DNA of 64,000 bases from Bacillus shivajii (GCF_020519665.1 NZ_CP084703.1:3038001-3102000), one strand, 5' to 3'; counted from the stretch's first letter, positions 18,509 to 29,517 are shown. Numbers and translations: made by a program. The notes: generated by a model from the sequence alone, not told the origin.

Positions 18509-19422
18509 ACACTCACCTTCTCTCGAGATAAATCTGCCCATTCACTTACTAATTTTACGAGCTCACAAGTTGTATCCCATTGCCTCTTAAGTTCTTCATA
18601 TGCCACTTTAAATGACTCTGGACTACCTGATTCAATTTGTTGTAAAAATAAGATGAACTCTCTTGGAGAGAGGCATTCTACTAATAAAGCCGTTCCATGA
18701 ACTTTTTTCAGAGGGAAATGTTGATCAACATATTTTAAGAGCGTCCTTACAGAGTCTGGTCCATATCGCTGCAGCCACTGCAGTAAAACTAGTCGTAATG
18801 AACGATAACCTTTTTCGGGAGGAAGTGATCTATTTTCCCAGTATAACTTTTCGAAAACATTTTTTCCTTGATTTAATGAACGAATTGGCGACACAATTGG
18901 AGGTACCGGCATATCTTGTTTTTCTATAATCGTATGGGCCACATCAAGTCTCTTTGCAGCTTCCCTTTGAAGTTTTTTTAACAGAAAACGATTTTCTTTT
19001 GGAAAGTGATAACGCGAATTCAAATTGCTCCACTGACGTGCGTGTTTATTAAATGTTTCATCAGATAGTTCAACGTCAATTCCTGAAATTTTACTAGAAT
19101 AGTATTTCCCAAGGAATTCACCGAAATCTTTTTCTCGCCCTTTATAAGAAAATAAGGTGGTTACTTCATCATGAATTGTAACCCACCCTGCATTTGTTAA
19201 TAATACTCGTTCCCCCACCTTCGTTTGAATCATTCTATTACATAGACATTCTGTTCGTTTACTTAATTCATCTCGCCACATTAAGTGCCATCTTAATTTC
19301 TTTTCATCCGACCAAATAATGATCCGTTTCAAACCTTTTTCTGTCTCAATTAAATCCCCTTCCACTTTCCAAGAAGCTCTTTTAAAGCCATAGCTATCTT
19401 GAATATCGACTAAACTGAGCAT
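18505..19422 (-). CDS. divergent CotS/YsxE-like protein of spore coat cluster
   Basis: A 305-residue protein inserted between ysxE and spoVID, where B. subtilis has no gene. The N-terminal part (ETEKGLKRIIIW, HLMWRDELSK, RMIQTKVGERVLLTNAGWVTIHDEV) follows the kinase N-lobe pattern of CotS proteins, but no catalytic loop is recognisable; the rest is rich in basic and leucine residues. It is translationally coupled to ysxE and follows spoVID by 11 bases. I infer a degenerate coat-associated pseudokinase; it could instead be an unrelated coat protein. Confidence 0.6.
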   Translation of the reverse strand: MLSLVDIQDSYGFKRASWKVEGDLIETEKGLKRIIIWSDEKKLRWHLMWRDELSKRTECLCNRMIQTKVGERVLLTNAGWVTIHDEVTTLFSYKGREKDFGEFLGKYYSSKISGIDVELSDETFNKHARQWSNLNSRYHFPKENRFLLKKLQREAAKRLDVAHTIIEKQDMPVPPIVSPIRSLNQGKNVFEKLYWENRSLPPEKGYRSLRLVLLQWLQRYGPDSVRTLLKYVDQHFPLKKVHGTALLVECLSPREFILFLQQIESGSPESFKVAYEELKRQWDTTCELVKLVSEWADLSREKVSV

Positions 19423-19433
19423 AAGATCCCCCC

Positions 19434-20576
19434 TTATGATTCGGCGGAGGATGAAGCCCCTGCTGGGATATACAATATCTGCCCTTCTGAAACACGCTCT
19501 TCGTTCAATCGATTCATTCTTACGAGTTGACTAGTTGAGATGCTGTACCTTGATGCAATATCATCCAATGTTTCTCCTTCTTGAACGATGCACATCCGAA
19601 GTTTCGTGAACCCTCCATTCTCCCCTTGAGTCAGAACTTTTGTTAAATATAAGGCATTTTCTTCCCCTTCTTCATAATGCCCCTCTTCTTCTACAGCTTC
19701 TACTGTATCCTCAAATTCTTCGGTTTCGTATTCTACATCTTGTTCATAATCATGCCTTACATCTTCAGCTGACACTTCTTTAGATGGTTCCGCTTCTTTT
19801 GATGGTAACTCATCACTTTTTCCATCATACGTTTTTGTATGTTTTGACATATTTATAATCGGTTCTTGAGGTTCATTGGTTTCATCTACTTCATCATCAC
19901 GGCCAGCATCATTTTCATCACTATTAGGTTCATCAATGTCTTCCTCTTCATCATAGACGTTGTAATCCTCGAAGTCATCCTCTTCCTCTGCTGTTTCTTT
20001 ACTTTCAGTCCCTTCTTCCTCAGAAGTATCTTGCTTTCTTACTTCTTCAAAGTGGAAAGATCGTTCTTCTGAACTTGTTGAAGTTGGTGCTGGTGGCACC
20101 TCTTCTTCAGTGGCTGACTGATTATCAACTTTCATACCTGACACGGATACATTCGCATTCAGTTCAATGCACCCTTTACCAGGTAGTTCATAGTCAAATT
20201 CATCAACTGTGACATAAACGTCATCCAAGTTTTTGACACGTTCTTTCGGGATCGTGACATCTAGAGGGAAAGAATGACTGATCTGTCCAACTCCCTCTTC
20301 AGATAGCTTTACTTCTTCAACCGAACGAAAGGCAATTTGCTGCGATAAAATTTCAGGCTTTTCACGTTCACCGTACGAATCCTCTTCTTTTGGAGTATAT
20401 TCACCAAATAAATTTAATGCACCCTTAACTGTCACATGATCTTCAGCTTCATGAATTTCAATATCTGGCTCCAATGACAACGAGAGCAGTTCGTCAATCT
20501 CTTTTCCCCGATTTAACCAGACCGCTTCTTGAATAGAAAAAGATAAGGATGACGATTGTTCATTACTCAACATCAT
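19434..20576 (-). CDS. spoVID: stage VI sporulation protein D (SpoVID)
   Basis: A 380-residue protein with a conserved N-terminal domain (LSFSIQEAVWLNRGKEIDELLSL), a very acidic low-complexity middle (about residues 170-310, runs of E and D) and a C-terminal LysM domain (CIVQEGETLDDIASRY, LVRMNRLNE, GQILYIPA). SpoVID guides coat encasement of the forespore. It is shorter than the B. subtilis protein (575 residues), mainly in the acidic region. AAGGGGG precedes a double ATG; either could be used. Confidence 0.92.
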   Translation of the reverse strand: MMLSNEQSSSLSFSIQEAVWLNRGKEIDELLSLSLEPDIEIHEAEDHVTVKGALNLFGEYTPKEEDSYGEREKPEILSQQIAFRSVEEVKLSEEGVGQISHSFPLDVTIPKERVKNLDDVYVTVDEFDYELPGKGCIELNANVSVSGMKVDNQSATEEEVPPAPTSTSSEERSFHFEEVRKQDTSEEEGTESKETAEEEDDFEDYNVYDEEEDIDEPNSDENDAGRDDEVDETNEPQEPIINMSKHTKTYDGKSDELPSKEAEPSKEVSAEDVRHDYEQDVEYETEEFEDTVEAVEEEGHYEEGEENALYLTKVLTQGENGGFTKLRMCIVQEGETLDDIASRYSISTSQLVRMNRLNEERVSEGQILYIPAGASSSAES

Positions 20577-20958
20577 TTCCCCCTTTATAAAAAACTAAGT
20601 TTGGTCATAACTTGCTGTGCTGCTTTGTAAACCATTTGTTACTTTGCAAAGCAGGTTGTACTTTTTCTTCACCGTCTTTGTCCAAACTCCACTACTACAC
20701 GGCGATACATTACGATACAGATGTATGTGAGAAATGAAGGAATTATGCGTAATTCTTTCCGTGCAAAAAATATCATGTTTGTTTATAGTTATGAGCCTAA
20801 GAAGGAAGAAATGCCATTCATTTTTCTATGGTGGAATTTTAGAGAACTCAGCCATTGAGCTTCAAAAGATCTTTCTAATAATATCCGCTCCCTTTCTTTG
20901 TTCTTCTCCAAAGCTCCAAGTCATAAAGAGTTGTTCTTAGAACGTTCATAACAAAAGT
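20577..20958. other. intergenic region upstream of spoVID
   Basis: Probably holds the spoVID promoter. A plus-strand frame of 68 codons at 20734-20940 lacks a ribosome binding site and protein-like composition, so I do not call it. Nothing else is visible. Confidence 0.5.
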
Positions 20959-20986
20959 AAAAAAACACCTGCCTATGACAGATGCT
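20959..20986 (-). terminator. rho-independent terminator after small membrane-protein gene
   Basis: On the minus strand AGCATCTG / CAGGTGT (two wobble pairs) is followed by seven T residues. It lies about 70 bases past the stop at 21053. Confidence 0.7.
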
Positions 20987-21052
20987 CGTTTCATTTGATG
21001 TAAGACAAAGTTTGGAACTTTTTCTTTTTTTGCGTCGTCTGTAAAGTTGTCT

Positions 21053-21292
21053 TTATTCCCCTTCTATTCTTGTGTAGGCAGGGTCATACTTTTCCATAAA
21101 TTCAAAGTAATAAATAAGAAAACCGATTAACGTACTACCTCCAACTTGAAAAATTGTCACTTTCATCCCTTGTCCGTTTGAAAGTAGGAAGCGATCCTTC
21201 ACATAGTAATTCATATAACCTACCATAAAAATTAAAATGACAAATTGAAAAAATAATAAAACAATTTGTATTGCAGCTTGTTGTGGTAACAT
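21053..21292 (-). CDS. small membrane protein of unknown function
   Basis: A 79-residue protein with two hydrophobic segments (IQIVLLFFQFVILIFMVGYM and a weaker TLIGFLIYYF). GGAGGGG lies 5 bases before the ATG. It sits between hemL and spoVID, with a terminator on each side, so it is transcribed alone. I do not recognise a family. Confidence 0.7.
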   Translation of the reverse strand: MLPQQAAIQIVLLFFQFVILIFMVGYMNYYVKDRFLLSNGQGMKVTIFQVGGSTLIGFLIYYFEFMEKYDPAYTRIEGE

Positions 21293-21350
21293 ATCGTCCC
21301 CTCCCTTTAGATGCTATACGCATTAAAGGAAGGGAAGTTTCACATAACAG

Positions 21351-21381
21351 AAAAAACCTCAAGTACTAAGCCTTGAGGTTT
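21351..21381 (-). terminator. rho-independent terminator of the hem operon
   Basis: Perfect ten-base stem AAACCTCAAG / CTTGAGGTTT with an 8-base loop, followed on the minus strand by further T residues, 17 bases past the hemL stop. Confidence 0.9.
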
Positions 21382-21398
21382 CTACAATTATACGTATT

Positions 21399-22688
21399 TT
21401 ATTCTTCCCGAATGCGTTTAAATGCATTTTCAGCAGCTGAGATCGTTTTGTCGATATCTTCTTTGGTATGCTTTGTGGACAAGAACATCCCTTCAAATTG
21501 TGATGGAGGAATGGAAATACCTTGCTCTAACATATAGCGGAAGTATTTTTTAAACATCTCTAAATCAGATGATGCAGCTGTTTCATAGTTGACAACTTTT
21601 TCGTTCGTAAAGAAGAAGCCAACCATTGATCCTGCACGATTGATCCAGTGCGGGATTTCATATTTTTCAGCCGCTTGACGAAGACCGTCTTCTAATTGCT
21701 TTCCTAGTTGAGCAAAATGCTCGTAGCTCTCTCTTGTTAATTGATTAAGCGTTTCATATCCAGCTGTCATTGCAAGTGGGTTACCAGATAAAGTTCCTGC
21801 TTGGTAAATTGGGCCAGCTGGTGCGATTTGTTCCATAATTTCACGTTTACCACCGTATGCACCAACAGGGAGTCCTCCACCGATTACTTTACCTAAGCAA
21901 GTTAAGTCAGGTGTTACACCTAGTTCTCCTTGAGCACATTCATAACCAACTCGGAATCCAGTCATTACTTCATCGAAAATCATTAGCGAGCCATGCTCTT
22001 CTGTAATGTTACGAACATCTTGTAAGAACCCCGGCTCAGGTGGCACTACACCCATGTTACCCGCAACAGGTTCTAAAATTACTGCAGCAATGTCATCACC
22101 GAATTCTTTAAATGCTAACTTTAAGCTTTCCATATCATTGTATGGTACTGTTAATGTATTTTTCGCAACAGATTCTGGTACTCCAGGGCTATCAGGAAGA
22201 CCAAGAGTTGCCACACCTGAACCTGCTTTAATTAATAACGAATCCCCGTGACCGTGATAACACCCTTCGAACTTTACAATTTTGTTTTTGCCCGTGTAAC
22301 CACGTGCTAATCGCAGTGCACTCATCGTAGCTTCTGTTCCTGAGTTTACCATACGGACAACTTCAATTGATGGTACACGATCGATTACAAGTTCTGCTAG
22401 TGTTGTTTCCATCTCTGCAGGGGCACCAAAGCTTGTCCCTTTTTCTGTCATCTCTTTTAAAGAACTGACGACTTGTTCATCCGCATGACCTAAAATTAAT
22501 GGTCCCCACGAAAGAACATAATCGATATATTCATTCCCATCGATATCCCAAATGTGTGCGCCTTCTCCACGCTCCATGTAAACAGGGTCCATATTTACTG
22601 ATTTAAATGCTCGTACTGGACTGTTTACACCACCTGGCATCACTTCTTTTGCTTTTTTAAATGCTTCTTGTGATTTATTCCAATTCAT
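21399..22688 (-). CDS. hemL: glutamate-1-semialdehyde 2,1-aminomutase
   Basis: A 429-residue PLP enzyme of class III transaminases that converts glutamate-1-semialdehyde to 5-aminolevulinate in the C5 heme pathway. The PLP lysine is in [32 protein letters not shown] and [11 protein letters not shown] are family hallmarks. Full length. It is the last gene of hemA-X-C-D-B-L and follows hemB by 19 bases. Confidence 0.97.
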   Translation of the reverse strand: MNWNKSQEAFKKAKEVMPGGVNSPVRAFKSVNMDPVYMERGEGAHIWDIDGNEYIDYVLSWGPLILGHADEQVVSSLKEMTEKGTSFGAPAEMETTLAELVIDRVPSIEVVRMVNSGTEATMSALRLARGYTGKNKIVKFEGCYHGHGDSLLIKAGSGVATLGLPDSPGVPESVAKNTLTVPYNDMESLKLAFKEFGDDIAAVILEPVAGNMGVVPPEPGFLQDVRNITEEHGSLMIFDEVMTGFRVGYECAQGELGVTPDLTCLGKVIGGGLPVGAYGGKREIMEQIAPAGPIYQAGTLSGNPLAMTAGYETLNQLTRESYEHFAQLGKQLEDGLRQAAEKYEIPHWINRAGSMVGFFFTNEKVVNYETAASSDLEMFKKYFRYMLEQGISIPPSQFEGMFLSTKHTKEDIDKTISAAENAFKRIREE

Positions 22689-22707
22689 GAGAAAAGCCCC
22701 TTTCTCT

Positions 22708-23688
22708 TTATTTTTCTTCTAGCCACTTTGCAACATCTTTTGCAAAGTACGTTAAAATAAGGTCAGCGCCTGCACGCTTCATGCTCGTTAACTTTTCTAA
22801 TACAACTTCTTTTTCATTAATCCATCCGTTTTGAGCAGCACCTTTAATCATTGAATACTCTCCACTTACATTGTAGGCAACGATAGGATAAGGATGACGT
22901 TCTTTTACATCCCTGATGATATCTAAATAAGATAATGCTGGTTTTACGATTAAGAAATCAGCGCCTTCATCAACGTCTGATTGTGCTTCTCGAAGTGCTT
23001 CAAGTCGATTAGCTGGATCCATTTGATACGTTTTTCTATCTCCAGATTTCGGTGAACTATGTGCTGCATCACGGAATGGTCCGTAAAATGCTGAAGCGTA
23101 TTTCACCGCATAGCTCATGATTGGGATGTTTTCAAAACCAGCTTCATCAAGCCCTTGACGAATAGCTGCAACAAACCCGTCCATCATATTTGATGGCGCG
23201 ATGATGTCTGCCCCTGCTTCGGCTTGGGATACAGCTGTTTTTGCAAGTAATGATAAGGATTCATCATTTATAATTTCACCATCATGTACGACACCGCAAT
23301 GTCCGTGGTCTGTAAATTGACATAAGCACGTATCAGCTATCACTGTTAACTCAGGGTGTTTCTCTTTAATTTGTCTCGTTGCTTGCTGAACAATCCCATT
23401 ATGGTCATAAGCAGATGAACCGACTTCATCCTTTTCTGCTGGAACACCGAATAAAATGATCGATTCAATTCCTAACCTTACTACGTCATTAACTTCATCC
23501 TCTAGTCTGTCCAACGACCATTGGTAAACACCTGGCATAGACGGAACTTCATTTTTTATATTCGTTCCTTCTTTAACAAAAATCGGATAAATGAAGTCTT
23601 CCTTATGCAAATACGTTTCGCGAACGATCTTTCGCATACTTGCTGTTCGTCTAAGACGACGGTGACGTCTAAATTGTTGTTCATTCAT
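22708..23688 (-). CDS. hemB: delta-aminolevulinic acid dehydratase (porphobilinogen synthase)
   Basis: A 326-residue enzyme condensing two 5-aminolevulinates to porphobilinogen. The zinc cysteines are in [14 protein letters not shown], and the two active-site lysines in [13 protein letters not shown] and [12 protein letters not shown]. The start at 23688 ([13 protein letters not shown]) is chosen: GGAGG lies 8 bases before it and this is the usual N-terminus; the longer frame reaches into hemD. Confidence 0.97.
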   Translation of the reverse strand: MNEQQFRRHRRLRRTASMRKIVRETYLHKEDFIYPIFVKEGTNIKNEVPSMPGVYQWSLDRLEDEVNDVVRLGIESIILFGVPAEKDEVGSSAYDHNGIVQQATRQIKEKHPELTVIADTCLCQFTDHGHCGVVHDGEIINDESLSLLAKTAVSQAEAGADIIAPSNMMDGFVAAIRQGLDEAGFENIPIMSYAVKYASAFYGPFRDAAHSSPKSGDRKTYQMDPANRLEALREAQSDVDEGADFLIVKPALSYLDIIRDVKERHPYPIVAYNVSGEYSMIKGAAQNGWINEKEVVLEKLTSMKRAGADLILTYFAKDVAKWLEEK

Positions 23689-23744
23689 TCTCTCTTCCTC
23701 CAATCCTTTCCTCAAACTTTTTATGTATGTCATTATTAATAAGT

Positions 23745-24533
23745 TCAATTACTTTTTATATCATTCTCTATAATTGTATCTATTAAGCCTTCAATTGTAT
23801 ATGTTTCAGGGACGATCATCTTTTGTATACCATGCTTTTTCAACTCATTTGCAGTGACGGTCCCTATGACAGCAAAAATCAGCTTGTTAACTAACTGGGA
23901 CTTGATCTCATTGTCCACTAAGGAAAAGAACGCCCTTACAGTTGATGGACTCGTGAAAATCACGATATCCGCTAAACCACTTTTTAAAAATTGGTTTAAT
24001 TGATCTTGCACAGCTTCATTTATAGACGTTTCATAGATGATCAATTCGTCTACATCTACATTTGCTTGTTGCAGTTCATAGACGATCACATTTCGTGCTA
24101 AGTTCCCTCGAGGAAAGAGTAATTTCTCTCCTTCATTTACTTCTTTTATTAAAGCTTCAGCCAAATGTTCGGCATCGTATGTATGCGGAACGACTGTCGC
24201 ATCCAAACCTTCTTTTTTTAAGAACTGCTCTGTTTTCTTTCCAACTACAGCAATTTTTTTATTTTGCAGGAGGTGTTTGTCAACCGACTGTTCCTCTAAC
24301 GCTTTCATTGTATAACGAATGCTATTTACACTCGTGAAAATAATCCAGTCATATTGAGCAAAGTACCTGAACGCTTTGTTTACATGCTCCGTATTTAGCG
24401 TAGGATCGATCTTAATTAGAGGGATTTCAAGGGCATGCCCTCCGAAACGTTCAATTGCTTTTGTAAGCGCGTTTGCTTGGTGGGCTGCCCTCGTATTTAC
24501 CACTGTTAAACCTTGGAGTGACGTCATCGACAA
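23745..24533 (-). CDS. hemD: uroporphyrinogen-III synthase
   Basis: A 262-residue protein with the two-lobed HemD fold: [19 protein letters not shown] at the N-terminus, [13 protein letters not shown], and [16 protein letters not shown] in the second lobe. It closes hydroxymethylbilane into uroporphyrinogen III. The start is a TTG at 24533, 5 bases after AAAGGAG; an ATG two codons later is less well spaced. Low conservation is normal for this family. Confidence 0.93.
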   Translation of the reverse strand: MSMTSLQGLTVVNTRAAHQANALTKAIERFGGHALEIPLIKIDPTLNTEHVNKAFRYFAQYDWIIFTSVNSIRYTMKALEEQSVDKHLLQNKKIAVVGKKTEQFLKKEGLDATVVPHTYDAEHLAEALIKEVNEGEKLLFPRGNLARNVIVYELQQANVDVDELIIYETSINEAVQDQLNQFLKSGLADIVIFTSPSTVRAFFSLVDNEIKSQLVNKLIFAVIGTVTANELKKHGIQKMIVPETYTIEGLIDTIIENDIKSN

Positions 24534-24555
24534 ATCAACTCCTTTACGATTTCTA

Positions 24556-25488
24556 TTATTGATCTAGTTCTTCTTTCACTTTGTCTAGAACTTCTTTGGC
24601 ACCTTCATTTAACATTTTTTCTGCTACTTCTTTTCCAATAGCTACTGGATCCTTACCAACTATTGTTTCACGGAACACCTTCTCTCCGTCTGGAGAAGCA
24701 ACAAGTGCTGTTAATGAAATGTTTCCATCCTCCTGAAGAGTTGCAAAACCTCCAATTGGAACTTGGCATCCCCCTTCAACAGTATGAAGGAACGCACGTT
24801 CAGCAGCTACTGTTTTTTCAGTTGTTTCATCATTAATTTTCGCAAGTAAATCAACAATCTCTTTGTCATCTTCACGACATTCAATTCCTAATGCACCTTG
24901 CCCTACAGCCGGTAGACAAATTTCAGGATCTAAAAATTCAGTAACAATATCTTTCGTCCAGCCTACTCGTTCTAAACCAGCTGCTGCTAAAATAATTGCA
25001 TCATAATCTTCTTCACGGCATTTTTTCAAACGCGTGTCAATGTTCCCACGAATCCATTTAATTTCAAGGTCAGGACGCTTTGTAAGAACTTGAGCACCTC
25101 GACGTAAGCTACTTGTTCCAACGACAGACCCAGCTGGTAGATCCATTAGCCCTTCCCCGCTGTTTGAAATGAATGCATCTCGTGGGTCTACTCTCTCTGG
25201 TACAGCCCCTACTGTTAACCCTTCTGCTATTTCAGCCGGTAAGTCCTTCATACTATGCACAGCCATGTCGATTTCTTTATCATACATTGCTTGCTCAATT
25301 TCTTTAACGAAAAGACCTTTACCTCCAACTTTTGAAAGCGTAACGTCTAAAATTTTATCACCTTTTGTAACAATTTCTTTAATTTCAAATTCATAGCCAA
25401 GGTCAAGAGCTTTCAATTGCTCAATTACCCATTTCGTTTGCGTCATTGCTAAGTTACTTCTTCTTGAACCGATCACAATTTTTCTCAT
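24556..25488 (-). CDS. hemC: porphobilinogen deaminase (hydroxymethylbilane synthase)
   Basis: A 310-residue enzyme that polymerises four porphobilinogens. The cysteine holding the dipyrromethane cofactor is in [35 protein letters not shown] and [10 protein letters not shown] are standard motifs. The start at 25488 follows GGAGG by 5 bases; the longer frame starts inside that site. It precedes hemD by 22 bases. Confidence 0.97.
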   Translation of the reverse strand: MRKIVIGSRRSNLAMTQTKWVIEQLKALDLGYEFEIKEIVTKGDKILDVTLSKVGGKGLFVKEIEQAMYDKEIDMAVHSMKDLPAEIAEGLTVGAVPERVDPRDAFISNSGEGLMDLPAGSVVGTSSLRRGAQVLTKRPDLEIKWIRGNIDTRLKKCREEDYDAIILAAAGLERVGWTKDIVTEFLDPEICLPAVGQGALGIECREDDKEIVDLLAKINDETTEKTVAAERAFLHTVEGGCQVPIGGFATLQEDGNISLTALVASPDGEKVFRETIVGKDPVAIGKEVAEKMLNEGAKEVLDKVKEELDQ

Positions 25489-25544
25489 AATAACCTCCAG
25501 CATTTAATCAATGTACCTTATTGCCGTTTCGGCCTTTTCTCAGT

Positions 25545-26363
25545 TTACCATAAATGAAAATCTGAGTAGGCACTAGACAGGAAATAGTTTATCAGTAAGA
25601 CAAGAAAGGCACCGATATTTAGTAGCGCTAAACTATAGCCCCTTTGTTGTTTGACAGCTCTTTGGAATAGGTAGATCCCATATACGGTTAATACAATAAA
25701 AGAACTAATTACTTTTAAGTCTAGCCAAGGAATCATTTCAAATTTCACCCAAGCCCAAACGATCCCTAAAATTAACCCTAAAAGCATAAGCGGAAATCCA
25801 ACGACTGTAAAAACAAATGAAAACCTCTCTAGCGTTGATAAGTTCCCAATACGTCCCATTCGTTTGCCCCATTTTTTTCTTTTAAGCATATGATGCTGTA
25901 AAAAATATAAAAAAGAAAAAGCAAATGATAACGTGAAAGTCCCGTAGGACAACAATAATAATGTAACATGTATTACTAACAGTTCTAAAATTAATAGCTC
26001 ATTAAGCTTTGGTGATACATCTCCCGCAGGTGCAAAAACACTGATTGTCATAACCGCAAACCCGACAAGATTGACAAAAAATATAAGAAAATCAACTCGT
26101 TTTAAGCGGTAAATAATCAAGGAAAATGTTACCAATATCCATGCATATAGAAACATTCCCTCAAATATTGTCATTAGAGGGATTCTGCCATATTCCATCG
26201 TTCTTACTATAAAAAATAACGTTTGTAAAACCCAGACAATAGAAAGCAACCAGAAGGCAATTCGATTAACCTTCTGGTTGTGTTGAATAAAATCAATAAA
26301 ATATCCTAGTAAACTCAAGGAGTAAAAAACGATAATCAACATATATAAAATGTTTAATAACAT
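25545..26363 (-). CDS. hemX: HemX, CcsA-like membrane protein of heme operon
   Basis: A 272-residue protein with eight hydrophobic segments, of the cytochrome c assembly (CcsA/ResC-like) family, in the hemX position between hemA and hemC. In B. subtilis HemX lowers the level of HemA protein. Typical segments include IFEGMFLYAWILVTFSL and LLLSYGTFTLSFAFSFLY. It lies 15 bases downstream of hemA. Confidence 0.9.
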   Translation of the reverse strand: MLLNILYMLIIVFYSLSLLGYFIDFIQHNQKVNRIAFWLLSIVWVLQTLFFIVRTMEYGRIPLMTIFEGMFLYAWILVTFSLIIYRLKRVDFLIFFVNLVGFAVMTISVFAPAGDVSPKLNELLILELLVIHVTLLLLSYGTFTLSFAFSFLYFLQHHMLKRKKWGKRMGRIGNLSTLERFSFVFTVVGFPLMLLGLILGIVWAWVKFEMIPWLDLKVISSFIVLTVYGIYLFQRAVKQQRGYSLALLNIGAFLVLLINYFLSSAYSDFHLW

Positions 26364-26378
26364 TTATCGATCCCCTCT

Positions 26379-27767
26379 CTATATAGAGCGGGCAACAGCC
26401 TCATTTTGACAAGCTAATTTTGCTTTTCGCTTTTCAACATTCCACTTGCGTTCTGCTTTATTAATTTGGATTTCGCATTGTGGAAGCTGTTCTTGCTCTT
26501 TTAATTCGTTTTCCAATGCGAAAACTTTCATAATGAATTGTAGTAGTTCTTCAGAGTTTTCTTCCTCTGGTAGCTCTTTTACAGCAGAAATTGGGTCACG
26601 TAACAGCTGATTAACAATACTCTTCATATGCTTACGAATAACTTTCTTCTCTCGATCAGATAAATGTGAAAGCTTTCGTTCTAAGCTTTCCATTGTCTGT
26701 GATTGTACTGATAACGCTTTACCACGAAGAGCTGTAATAACAGGAACTACCCCTAATGTATCAAGCCAATGACTAAAGTCAACAAGCTCTTCTTCAATCA
26801 TCAATTCGATTTTTTCTGCTTCTTGTTTACGCTCTTCTAAATTCTGAGCTACAATTCCTTGTAAATCGTCAATATCATATAAATATACGTTTTCAATATC
26901 CTCTAGTTCAGGATCTAAATCTCTCGGCACTGCGATGTCTACTAAAAATAACGGACGGCCTTTTCTTTTTTTCACTAGCTTTTCGACCGTTTCTTTTGTA
27001 ACAACGTATTCTTTTGATCCTGTCGAACTTATCAAAATATCCGTTTCTTGCAGTGAGTCTACCATTGAACTCATGCTGCTTGCACGGCCTTGAAACTTAT
27101 TTGCTAATTCTTCTGCTCGCTCAATTGTACGGTTCATTACCGTAATGTCATTAATTCCATTTGCACTCAAATGCTTGGCAGTCAGCTCACTCATCTTCCC
27201 TGCGCCCATAATAAGCACTTTTTTATCAGAAAAGTCTCCGAAGATCTTCTTTCCTAGTTCTACTGCTGCATAGCTAACAGAAACAGCATTTTCACCAATC
27301 GCTGTCTCAGAATGAGCACGCTTTGCTAATGTAACGGCTTGCTTAAATAAATGATTAAAAATTGTTCCAGTTGTACCTTCTTGTTGCGCATGATTAAAGC
27401 CGTCACGTACTTGACCTAGAATTTGAGTCTCACCTAAAACCATGCTGTCTAATCCACAAGAAACTCGGAATAGATGCTCAATTGCATGCTCGTCCTCGCG
27501 AATTTGAAGGTATGGTGTGAACTCTTCTTTTGAAATATCAAACCAATCAGATAAAAATGCTTTTGTATAATAACGACCTGTATGAAGCTGATCAGCTACC
27601 ACGTAAATCTCTGTACGGTTACAAGTCGAAACAATCACACATTCGAGAATGCTCTTTGATTGGCGAAGCTTTATCAAAGCACGATCCAAATCCTCTTGAA
27701 ACGTAAATTTTTCTCGTATTTCAACTGGAGTTGTTTTATAATTCAAACTGACAACAAGGATGTGCAT
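26379..27767 (-). CDS. hemA: glutamyl-tRNA reductase
   Basis: A 462-residue enzyme that reduces glutamyl-tRNA to glutamate-1-semialdehyde, the first and usually controlled step of heme synthesis in this pathway. The catalytic cysteine is in [12 protein letters not shown], the NADPH site in [17 protein letters not shown], and the dimerisation helices end the protein. First gene of the six-gene hem operon. The 280-base upstream region contains no other gene. Confidence 0.97.
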   Translation of the reverse strand: MHILVVSLNYKTTPVEIREKFTFQEDLDRALIKLRQSKSILECVIVSTCNRTEIYVVADQLHTGRYYTKAFLSDWFDISKEEFTPYLQIREDEHAIEHLFRVSCGLDSMVLGETQILGQVRDGFNHAQQEGTTGTIFNHLFKQAVTLAKRAHSETAIGENAVSVSYAAVELGKKIFGDFSDKKVLIMGAGKMSELTAKHLSANGINDITVMNRTIERAEELANKFQGRASSMSSMVDSLQETDILISSTGSKEYVVTKETVEKLVKKRKGRPLFLVDIAVPRDLDPELEDIENVYLYDIDDLQGIVAQNLEERKQEAEKIELMIEEELVDFSHWLDTLGVVPVITALRGKALSVQSQTMESLERKLSHLSDREKKVIRKHMKSIVNQLLRDPISAVKELPEEENSEELLQFIMKVFALENELKEQEQLPQCEIQINKAERKWNVEKRKAKLACQNEAVARSI

Positions 27768-28048
27768 GCTTTCACCCCCAGAAATTAAAAACCGACTGTA
27801 TTTTACATCTTTTTTTAAAAAAAGACAAGATTATTGCTCAAAAATCAATTAACACGTTTACTCCGTTTTATATTATAACATCTCTTATCATTTTGGACAT
27901 GATAAAGGTTTGAATAAACTGTGAAATCTTTTACGAAATGTTTATGTAAATGATAGAGAAATCCATCTATTTGTATATTGTATCCGTGAAGAGATTTCTT
28001 AATCATTTTTGTTAAATTTATGTAATATTAATAAAGGAGTGGAATATT

Positions 28049-28534
28049 TTGCGACGTAATAATTTTCTTCCTGGAATTATCCTTATTAGTACCGGCCTTT
28101 ACTTTCTATTAAAGCAGTTCGATATAACACTGCCATACGCTAATGTGATCTTCACATGGCCTTCGATCCTTGTTTTTATCGGTCTAGTCATGGCTTTTCA
28201 AGGCTTTTCAAATCGTGATGATAGTAAAATGTTTACGGGGGCTACATTACTAGGGCTTGGCGTATTATTTCATGGTGTCCACACATATGGAACATGGGGA
28301 TACCATTGGGGTTATTTTACACTAATTGTAGCGATTGCTTTTTTAATGAAATATTTTGTGAATAAACGTGATGGATTGACGCCAGCAATGATATTATTTG
28401 CGATTACTGCCTTTGCTTTATTTTCAAGTGAAGTCTCTGAGTGGATTCGAACATTTGCAGGTGGCTTTGAATCCTTGTGGCCCGTTTTACTTATCGCCAT
28501 TGGAGTTTATCTATTGTTTTTTAGAAAGAAATAA
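28049..28534 (+). CDS. LiaF N-terminal-domain-like membrane protein
   Basis: A 161-residue protein with five or six hydrophobic segments, resembling the membrane domain of LiaF/DUF5668 proteins (LPGIILISTGLYFLLKQF, WPSILVFIGLVMAF, LWPVLLIAIGVYLLF, each with a paired repeat pattern). It lacks the soluble LiaF domain. The start is a TTG at 28049, 8 bases after AAAGGAG. It is a single plus-strand gene opposite hemA. Role unknown; an envelope function is inferred from topology only. Confidence 0.75.
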   Translation: MRRNNFLPGIILISTGLYFLLKQFDITLPYANVIFTWPSILVFIGLVMAFQGFSNRDDSKMFTGATLLGLGVLFHGVHTYGTWGYHWGYFTLIVAIAFLMKYFVNKRDGLTPAMILFAITAFALFSSEVSEWIRTFAGGFESLWPVLLIAIGVYLLFFRKK

Positions 28535-28556
28535 CGAATTCCTCACAAAACGAAGG

Positions 28557-28585
28557 GGTTGACTAAACGTATTCATTAGTCAACC
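28557..28585 (+). terminator. terminator after LiaF-like membrane-protein gene
   Basis: Perfect ten-base stem GGTTGACTAA / TTAGTCAACC with a 9-base loop, followed by TCCCTTTCTT. Confidence 0.75.
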
Positions 28586-28640
28586 TCCCTTTCTTAGTTC
28601 CCCCTCAAAATTATCTAGAAAGTTTCTTAACGTGCAAAAT

Positions 28641-28678
28641 AAAAAAAGCATTCCTAGAAAAAATCTAGAAATGCTTTT
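28641..28678 (-). terminator. terminator after tyrosine recombinase gene
   Basis: On the minus strand AAAAGCATTTCTAG / CTAGGAATGCTTTT (one mismatch) is followed by more T residues, 6 bases past the recombinase stop. Confidence 0.8.
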
Positions 28679-28683
28679 AGTAG

Positions 28684-29517
28684 TTATGCATGCTTCTTGT
28701 CAGAACGTTCCGTCACATATTGTTTCGTTACATGAATATTTGAATGACCAGCAAGCTGTTGAACGATGGATAAGTCCATTCCTTTTCGAATAAGGTCATA
28801 ACAAAAAGTGTGCCTTAAAATATGAGGATGGACACCATACTGTTGCAATGTGTGCTGAACGGTCCGAGGTGAGATCCTCTTTTGATAGTTTGATAAAAAA
28901 AGTGCTTCTTCATTGTCACTTCTTGATTTTAAATAGTCATTAATATAGGAGACAACAGTTTTAGATAGAAGCATTGTTCGCTCCATTTTCTTACGAGTAC
29001 TACTAACTGTTAGTTGCCCTGTTTGATTTTTTTCATTGATTTTAATATCTGTTATATTTAATGCACATAGTTCTGAGACACGGATACCAGTACTTAGTAA
29101 AAGTTGGACAATCGCAACATTTCTTTTATTTCCATCTGCAATAATATTTTTCAGTAATTGATCCTTCTCATCAGCCGATAAACAATCTGGCGGAAGTTGA
29201 TTCTTACTTTCTTCATGATATTGAACATCTTTAACGAGATGCGTATGCCCTAATGATTTGGCAAACGTATGAAGTGTATTCAATACTTTTTTAATTGTAG
29301 ATGGGCTTCTCTGTTTCGTTTGTAAGTAATCTAGGTATTGCTGAACATCTTGCTTTTCTAGGCCCTTAACAGACTTCCCTTCAGCTTCAAGCCAGCAAAA
29401 ATAGGATTGAATAACCCCACAGTACGTTTTAATCGTGTTTTCAGATCTACCTATTTCAGCGAGATAGTTTTCAAAAGAATTCAAGATATGTGATGAGTCA
29501 GCATATTGTTTTTTCAA
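28684..29517 (-). CDS. tyrosine recombinase/integrase (XerC/D-like)
   Basis: A 277-residue recombinase. An N-terminal SAM-like core-binding domain (about 1-90) precedes the catalytic domain with all key residues: Arg in STGIRVSELCAL, Lys in STRKKMERT, HILRHTF, His in LAGHSNIHV and Tyr in TKQYV. It is intact, with its own terminator. No attachment site, excisionase or phage gene lies nearby, so it is an orphan: either a relic of an integrated element or a housekeeping-type recombinase. It sits between hemA and ysxC, which are near neighbours in B. subtilis. Confidence 0.9.
   Translation of the reverse strand: MKKQYADSSHILNSFENYLAEIGRSENTIKTYCGVIQSYFCWLEAEGKSVKGLEKQDVQQYLDYLQTKQRSPSTIKKVLNTLHTFAKSLGHTHLVKDVQYHEESKNQLPPDCLSADEKDQLLKNIIADGNKRNVAIVQLLLSTGIRVSELCALNITDIKINEKNQTGQLTVSSTRKKMERTMLLSKTVVSYINDYLKSRSDNEEALFLSNYQKRISPRTVQHTLQQYGVHPHILRHTFCYDLIRKGMDLSIVQQLAGHSNIHVTKQYVTERSDKKHA

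Noticed and set aside
20734-20940. 68-codon plus-strand ORF upstream of spoVID
   Set aside because: No ribosome binding site, composition not protein-like, and no recognisable pattern.
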